A program made the translations under genes and the position numbers. Of a DNA stretch of 64,000 bases, positions 59,814 through 64,000 are shown one piece after another (the stretch's first letter is position 1; each line of letters starts with the position of its first letter). Location: contig NZ_BAUU01000016.1 in the NCBI RefSeq assembly GCF_000513115.1, positions 1 through 64,000 of the forward strand. Direction: 5' to 3'. Source of the DNA: Halalkalibacter hemicellulosilyticusJCM 9152. Its GTDB lineage: Bacteria; Bacillota; Bacilli; Bacillales; Bacillaceae_D. The notes beneath the pieces are model-generated. The model was not told where the DNA came from and ran no database searches. It worked only from the letters and a program-made list of their open reading frames with translations.

Positions 59814-61850
59814 CTAGTTAATAGTAATGATTTCACTGTCATTGCGACTAACGCTGTTTTCTGAGATTATGTTAACGGATTGTCCCTCAGCTAAGTTCGT
59901 GAAAACAATCGGTGTGATCGTAGAAGTCGCATGCGTTCCAATATAATCAAGGTCAAATTTTAGAAGTTCCTGCCCTTGTGTAATCGTGTCACCTTCTGAA
60001 ACAAGCGCTTCAAAGCCTTCACCCTTCAAGTTCACCGTATCAAGACCAACGTGAATTAAGATTTCTTGACCTGAATCAGCTAAAATACCAATCGCATGCT
60101 TCGTTGGGAAGAAATTAATAATTTTACCATTTACAGGTGAAACGACTAAGCCTTCTGATGGTTCAATGGCAAAGCCGTCTCCCATCATTTTACCTGAGAA
60201 TACTTGATCAGGAACTTCAGTGATTGGTAAAACAGTCCCAGTGATTGGTGCGTGGAACGACAGCTCACCATTTATAGTAGATGATGTTTTTTCTGTCTTT
60301 TCTTCAACTGGTTGTTCCTCTACGGGAGCTGGTGTACGTCCACTTATTATATCTTGCATTTGTGATTTAATTTGATCAGAACGAGGACCAAAGATCGCTT
60401 GAATGTTATTGCCCATTTGCATAACACCAGATGCGCCGAGCTTCTTTAATGTGTCTTTCTCCACTTTATTGACATCATCAACACTAACGCGTAGACGTGT
60501 AATACAAGCATCTAAGTTCGTTAAATTCTCTTTTCCGCCAAGTGCTTTCAGTACATTGTATGGTAATTCTGATGTAGAGCCTGATGGTTTTTCTTCATTT
60601 TCTTCGTCTTCTTCACGTCCTGGTGTCATTAAGTTAAATTTCTTAATGGCAAAGCGGAAGCCGAAGTAATAAATCACAGCAAATACTAAACCAATTGGAA
60701 TAACAAGCCACCAGTCTGTACGACCTGGTAAGACACCATAAAGTAAGAAGTCTATAACCCCACCTGAGAAGGTCATACCAATTTTTACGTCAAGCATGTG
60801 CATAATCATAAATGATAAACCTGCAAATATCGTATGAATCGCAAATAGTAACGGAGCAACGAATAAGAAACTGAATTCAAGTGGCTCTGTAATCCCTGTT
60901 AAGAAAGACGTTAAGGCAGCAGAAATCATAATTCCAGCTACTACTTTTTTCTTTTCAGGACGTGCACAATGATAAATTGCTAGTGCTGCTGCTGGAAGTC
61001 CGAACATCATGAATGGGAATTTCCCCGTCATAAATGTACCAGCTGTTAACTCGGCACCATCGCGAATTTGATTGAAGAAAATTTGTTGGTCACCACGAAT
61101 GAGCTGACCAGCTGCATTTGTATATTGACCAAATTCAAACCAGAATGGTGAATAGAAAATGTGATGTAATCCGAATGGAATTAATGCACGTTCAATCACA
61201 CCAAAGATAAAAGCAGCTAGCGTACGATTGGAATCGACCATTAAGTAAGAGATCGCGTTCATTCCTGTTTGCACAGAAGGCCAAACAAAATGTAGAAGAA
61301 TCCCAACGAAAAGGGCGAAAAAAGCAGTTGCAATTGGAACAAAGCGCTTTCCGGCAAAGAACCCAAGGTACGGTGGAAGCTCAATGTTAAAAAATTTGTT
61401 ATACATATAGGAGCCTAGTAGACCGGCGATTACCCCACCAAATACCCCTGTTCCTAAAGTAGGAATACCGAGAATTAAACTATACTGTGGGTTTTCAGCA
61501 TTAATCATGTCTGCATTAATACCACCCATAACCCCCATCGTTACGTTAATAATCAAGTAACCGATAATGGCAGCAAGTCCGGCAACACCGTCTCCATTTG
61601 ATAAACCGATCGCTACCCCAACAGCGAATAAAAGCGGAAGATTATCAAAAACGATGGAACCAGCACTTTGCATGATGCTTGCTAGCATGACAACCCAAGT
61701 TGCTTCAAGTGCTGGGAGCGCAGAGGTAATATCAGGGTTTTGCAGAGCATCACCAAATGCAAGCAAAATACCTGCTGCTGGTAAAAGCGCTACTGGCAGC
61801 ATAAGTGCCTTACCTACACGTTGCAATACACCAAAAGACTTCTTAAACAT
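59814..61850 (-). CDS. ptsG: PTS glucose-specific EIICBA component
   Basis: A 678-residue fusion in the order IIC-IIB-IIA, like B. subtilis PtsG (699). IIC (1-about 410) begins [20 protein letters not shown] and has the conserved [18 protein letters not shown] has the phospho-Cys in [13 protein letters not shown] (about 460). IIA has the phospho-His in [15 protein letters not shown] (about 605). It imports glucose as glucose 6-phosphate and could supply IIA to TreP. A GAGGAGG site precedes the ATG. The leader carries a GlcT-type antiterminator and terminator, and glcT lies immediately upstream in the same orientation. Confidence 0.92.
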   Translation of the reverse strand: MFKKSFGVLQRVGKALMLPVALLPAAGILLAFGDALQNPDITSALPALEATWVVMLASIMQSAGSIVFDNLPLLFAVGVAIGLSNGDGVAGLAAIIGYLIINVTMGVMGGINADMINAENPQYSLILGIPTLGTGVFGGVIAGLLGSYMYNKFFNIELPPYLGFFAGKRFVPIATAFFALFVGILLHFVWPSVQTGMNAISYLMVDSNRTLAAFIFGVIERALIPFGLHHIFYSPFWFEFGQYTNAAGQLIRGDQQIFFNQIRDGAELTAGTFMTGKFPFMMFGLPAAALAIYHCARPEKKKVVAGIMISAALTSFLTGITEPLEFSFLFVAPLLFAIHTIFAGLSFMIMHMLDVKIGMTFSGGVIDFLLYGVLPGRTDWWLVIPIGLVFAVIYYFGFRFAIKKFNLMTPGREEDEENEEKPSGSTSELPYNVLKALGGKENLTNLDACITRLRVSVDDVNKVEKDTLKKLGASGVMQMGNNIQAIFGPRSDQIKSQMQDIISGRTPAPVEEQPVEEKTEKTSSTINGELSFHAPITGTVLPITEVPDQVFSGKMMGDGFAIEPSEGLVVSPVNGKIINFFPTKHAIGILADSGQEILIHVGLDTVNLKGEGFEALVSEGDTITQGQELLKFDLDYIGTHATSTITPIVFTNLAEGQSVNIISENSVSRNDSEIITIN

Positions 61851-61893
61851 TTACATTTCCTCCTCATTAATTAGTTTGATAAAGACGATACAA

Positions 61894-61990
61894 CAAAAAA
61901 AGACATGAGTGAAAAGAAGTATCACAAATGATATAGGATAACATTATTGTCTCCTAATCAATGTGAATTACTCTCTTTTCTCTCATGCCT
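61894..61990 (-). terminator. Leader terminator of ptsG overlapping the RNA antiterminator
   Basis: On the minus strand AGGCATGAGAGAAAAG pairs with CTTTTCACTCATGTCT with one mismatch, followed by seven T residues, about 45 bases before the ptsG start. The loop is about 60 bases. It would stop transcription unless the antiterminator forms. Confidence 0.82.
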
Positions 61991-62010
61991 GCATGACCAG
62001 TCACACGGTA
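61978..62010 (-). promoter_or_regulatory. GlcT-binding RNA antiterminator (RAT) in the ptsG leader
   Basis: On the minus strand GTGTGACTGGTCATGCAGGC continues into ATGAGAGA. This closely follows the RAT of B. subtilis ptsG and overlaps the 5' arm of the terminator. When glucose is present, unphosphorylated GlcT should stabilise it and allow read-through. Confidence 0.8.
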
Positions 62011-62031
62011 AAAAGAATAATAAAAATGACA

Positions 62032-62862
62032 TTATTTTTTAGCTAGACGCTGAAGATGTAATGTTAAGTAAACGGCTTCAGCATCAGGAACATTACGGTG
62101 CAATGTTTGTTGCATAATCTTCATCAATTTCCAAGAAAGATTGTAGCATATTGGATATTCTTCTTGCAACACTCTTTTTAAAGTTTCTTGATTATCGATG
62201 TAATTTTCCTTTTCGATTCGTTCAATGACATGATGGAGATGTCGTACTAATCGTAAATAATTTATGTCTTGGCGATCAATCGAAATCGATAAGACATTTT
62301 CGATAATTTGGACTAATTCACCAATTAATCGTGTATGCTTATTGACTTCGGATAGAGAACGGTTCGACAAGGCGCTATGAATATGCAATGTAACAAAGCC
62401 AATTTCGCCAGGTGGAATGTGAATGCCAAGTGACTCATTCAAGTATTCGATTAATTCACTGGCAACAGCATACTCCTTCGGATAAGCGAGTTCCGTTTCT
62501 GTAAGGAAGGGATTCGAAATATCGAGACCTTGCTTAACACGCTTCACTGCATAGAATAAGTGATCAGTTAAGGCGATATGAATATGCTCATGGAGCTTGA
62601 TGGAGAAGCGTTTTTCGATTAAATGAATCATATCATCCATTAAACCAATAAACCCTTCATCGACATAATCAAGTAGCTGCTTATATTGCTCCTGCTCTTT
62701 TGCTTCTTTTAAAATAAAAAATTTCTCTGCTTCTTCCTCAGATACCGTCTCACCACTTTTTTTACCAAAGCCAATCCCTTTACCGATAAGAACGACTTCA
62801 CCATATTTAGAATCTGTGGCTACGAGGACATTGTTATTTAATGATTTTTTGACGGAGAGCAT
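62032..62862 (-). CDS. glcT: Transcriptional antiterminator of the ptsG operon (BglG family)
   Basis: A 276-residue BglG-family antiterminator. The N-terminal 60 residues are the CAT RNA-binding domain (SLNNNVLVATDSKYGEVVLI, then GKGIGFGKKSGE). Two PRD domains follow (about 65-170 and 172-276) with the regulatory histidines in HEHIHIALTDHLF, FVTLHIHSALSNR, LVRHLHHVIERI and YLTLHLQRL. It binds the ptsG leader when glucose flux is high and is inactivated by PtsG-dependent phosphorylation. GGGAGG precedes the ATG. Position directly before ptsG is as in B. subtilis. Confidence 0.93.
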   Translation of the reverse strand: MLSVKKSLNNNVLVATDSKYGEVVLIGKGIGFGKKSGETVSEEEAEKFFILKEAKEQEQYKQLLDYVDEGFIGLMDDMIHLIEKRFSIKLHEHIHIALTDHLFYAVKRVKQGLDISNPFLTETELAYPKEYAVASELIEYLNESLGIHIPPGEIGFVTLHIHSALSNRSLSEVNKHTRLIGELVQIIENVLSISIDRQDINYLRLVRHLHHVIERIEKENYIDNQETLKRVLQEEYPICYNLSWKLMKIMQQTLHRNVPDAEAVYLTLHLQRLAKK

Positions 62863-63264
62863 GACTAACCTCCCATCTTATTAGGATTTTCTTTATAAGT
62901 CTATCGTATTCGTACAATTGACACTCATACTATCATAGCGAGATTGAATGAAAGCGTCAATCATTGCATGTTGTCTATTTTTGGAAGTGTGAATAAAAAA
63001 GATGGATTTGACTAGCAAGAACTGCACTCGTTACGCGCTTGACACTAGAAGAGTACTCGTATCAGCTAATCAAAACAGGTAACGGCTTTTCCCATTGCTA
63101 GAAGGGATCGAAAAAAACCGAAAATTCCCAACGTTTTCGAATGATGGACATATTGGTAACATTATATGAATCTGTGCCAATCGTCATCCTTTTGTCATGA
63201 TGACGATCGTGGTATGATAGACATATAGAGAATAACTTTTTTTAAATGGGAGGGTATCATAAAC
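62863..63264. other. Intergenic gap between glcT and the small downstream gene
   Basis: The left 130 bases hold the glcT promoter region. At about 63010-63110 there is a degenerate relative of the interspersed repeat (ACTCGTTACGCGCTTGACAC, GGTAACGGCTTTTC). The right end holds the palindrome and extended -10 described next. No gene is seen. Confidence 0.45.
63179..63218 (+). promoter_or_regulatory. Palindromic operator-like site with extended -10 promoter
   Basis: AATCGTCATC (63179-63188) and GATGACGAT (63199-63207) are inverted arms ten bases apart. They flank a TTGTCA and lie just before TGGTATGAT, an extended -10 element (63211-63218). A repressor bound here would block the promoter of the 105-residue gene. 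Confidence 0.45.
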
Positions 63265-63582
63265 ATGGAGCAAGAACAATTACATTCTTATTTTGAACAA
63301 CGCCTTCAAGCGGCGAAACGACAGTTTGAGAGAACGGTTGATTGTAAGCACACTGAGTTTGATGATCTCTACCCATATATGACAGAACAGCCTCAATTCT
63401 TCTGGTATAAGCGCTATGTGGCATGGCAGGAGCTATTGACGCTTGTTGGTATGGCGAAGGATCTCAAGATCGAATGGCAGCCTTTATTTATTGACAAGCA
63501 AATTGCCTTTGTTGAGGCTAGAGTTTTGGATGCGAAGGTGTTAGATGAATGGTTTGAAGAGCAAGAGGCAGAAGCGAAATAG
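63265..63582 (+). CDS. Small cytoplasmic protein, unknown function
   Basis: A 105-residue soluble protein, helical in appearance and rich in aromatic and charged residues. It begins MEQEQLHSYFEQRLQAAKRQ and contains YMTEQPQFFWYKRYVAWQEL and IDKQIAFVEARVLDAKVL. There is no signal peptide, membrane segment or motif that I can name. GGGAGGG about 12 bases upstream gives a usable ribosome site, a promoter with a palindrome lies in front and a terminator behind, so it is a real single-gene unit. The function cannot be inferred from neighbours. Confidence 0.7.
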   Translation: MEQEQLHSYFEQRLQAAKRQFERTVDCKHTEFDDLYPYMTEQPQFFWYKRYVAWQELLTLVGMAKDLKIEWQPLFIDKQIAFVEARVLDAKVLDEWFEEQEAEAK

Positions 63583-64000
63583 ACAAAGAACAACACGTAG
63601 AGCTTGGTAGCTTTACGTGTTGTTTTCGCTTAAAGGGATATAGTTAGGATTAGCAGGTAGAGCAGGATTTTGCTTATTGAAAGAACCCGATTTTCAGTTG
63701 TACCCAAACCTCATTGTAAGGGCTCTCGATGGGATTCCTCATTCCTCTATTTCTCCCCTCATTCCTTGTTTCATGTCGTTATGGTTCCTTCATTCCTCTA
63801 TTTAAGTTAAATGAATTCAAAAGGAGCCATGAAAGAGAAAATAGCGGAAGGAGGACTACATTTTCTTCTCAGGAAGAGTTCCTCCTCTTATTAAGAGGAA
63901 TGAGGATTACAGTTGTTGGTTGGTCGTATGCAAGTAGGTTCGTAAAAGCTGTCGTCCACACTTGATACACGAATTTATGAGCAAAACGTTATTAACGGAT
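63583..64000. other. Repeat-rich gap at the end of the window
   Basis: After the terminator at 63596 the sequence holds a degenerate interspersed-repeat copy (63680-63730; TTGAAAGAACCCGATTTTCA, TTGTAAGGGCTCT), a tandem-like set of ATTCCTC(A/T)TTCC and TTCCTCTATTT phrases (63730-63800), and a small hairpin (CCTCTT/AAGAGG, 63880-63900). No coding frame has a ribosome site at proper spacing. Confidence 0.45.
63596..63634 (+). terminator. Terminator after the last gene
   Basis: AACACGTA and TACGTGTT arms with an inner AGCT/AGCT pairing and GTTTTC tail. Confidence 0.75.

Noticed and set aside
63720-63810. CRISPR-like or tandem repeat array near the window end
   Set aside because: The ATTCCTC/TTCCTCTATTT phrases are short and irregular, with no constant repeat and spacer length.
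63813-63891. Short frame starting MKEKIAEGGLHF
   Set aside because: The AAAGGAG is only two bases from the ATG, too close, and the frame runs into a hairpin.

Overview
The window looks like a chromosomal stretch from a low-GC, spore-former-type Bacillaceae. Start sites carry strong AGGAGG-type ribosome sites, genes begin with ATG, GTG or TTG, and the regulation is Bacillus-style: S-box and cobalamin riboswitches, TreR and FruR sites, and a GlcT antiterminator. Very acidic surface proteins and a KhtTU/AmhMT-type K+(NH4+)/H+ antiporter fit an alkaliphilic or halotolerant relative, but the species cannot be fixed from sequence alone. No tRNA, rRNA, transposase, prophage or CRISPR array was seen.

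Layout. 0-11.5 kb: MarR regulator with an MFS exporter, an acidic membrane-anchored protein, a catE-like dioxygenase with an internal stop, a stand-alone truA, a frameshifted alkC, the khtTU pair, a chemoreceptor, and a small Pro/Trp/Tyr-rich protein. 11.6-17.7 kb: glutamate synthase gltAB, with gltA frameshifted. 17.9-24.2 kb: a cobalamin-riboswitch operon encoding a wall-anchored transcobalamin-like protein, a DUF4430 lipoprotein and a complete dedicated ECF importer. This is the most interesting system in the window. 24.4-32.1 kb: a soluble chemoreceptor-like protein, a nitrate/nitrite-type MFS carrier, and an Fbp-type Fe(III) ABC importer with Fur-like sites.

32.4-45.1 kb: a two-gene ABC-2 transporter (ATPase frameshifted), a SAM-riboswitch-controlled ribose-type ABC importer, two aldo/keto reductases, and a heterodimeric YfiBC-like ABC exporter (first gene frameshifted). 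The exporter is flanked by copies of an interspersed repeat and a remnant of an LPxTA surface protein. 45.8-54.3 kb: an ABM-domain protein, a YkvU/SpoVB-like flippase, the trehalose operon treP-treA-treR with operators on its promoter, a thiol peroxidase of the GPx family and the ABC-F protein YfmR. 54.4-64 kb: the fructose operon fruR-fruK-fruA, a small membrane protein, a carbon-nitrogen hydrolase, ptsG with its GlcT-type RNA antiterminator leader, glcT, and a small protein of unknown role.

Three PTS systems (trehalose IIBC, fructose IIABC, glucose IICBA) lie within 14 kb. TreP has no IIA domain and may borrow that of PtsG. Six genes carry a single lesion. Five of these look like loss of one base in a short run of identical bases, so sequencing error must be ruled out before they are called pseudogenes. 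Intergenic space holds at least ten copies of one terminator-like hairpin family, plus two other Bacillaceae-type repeats.
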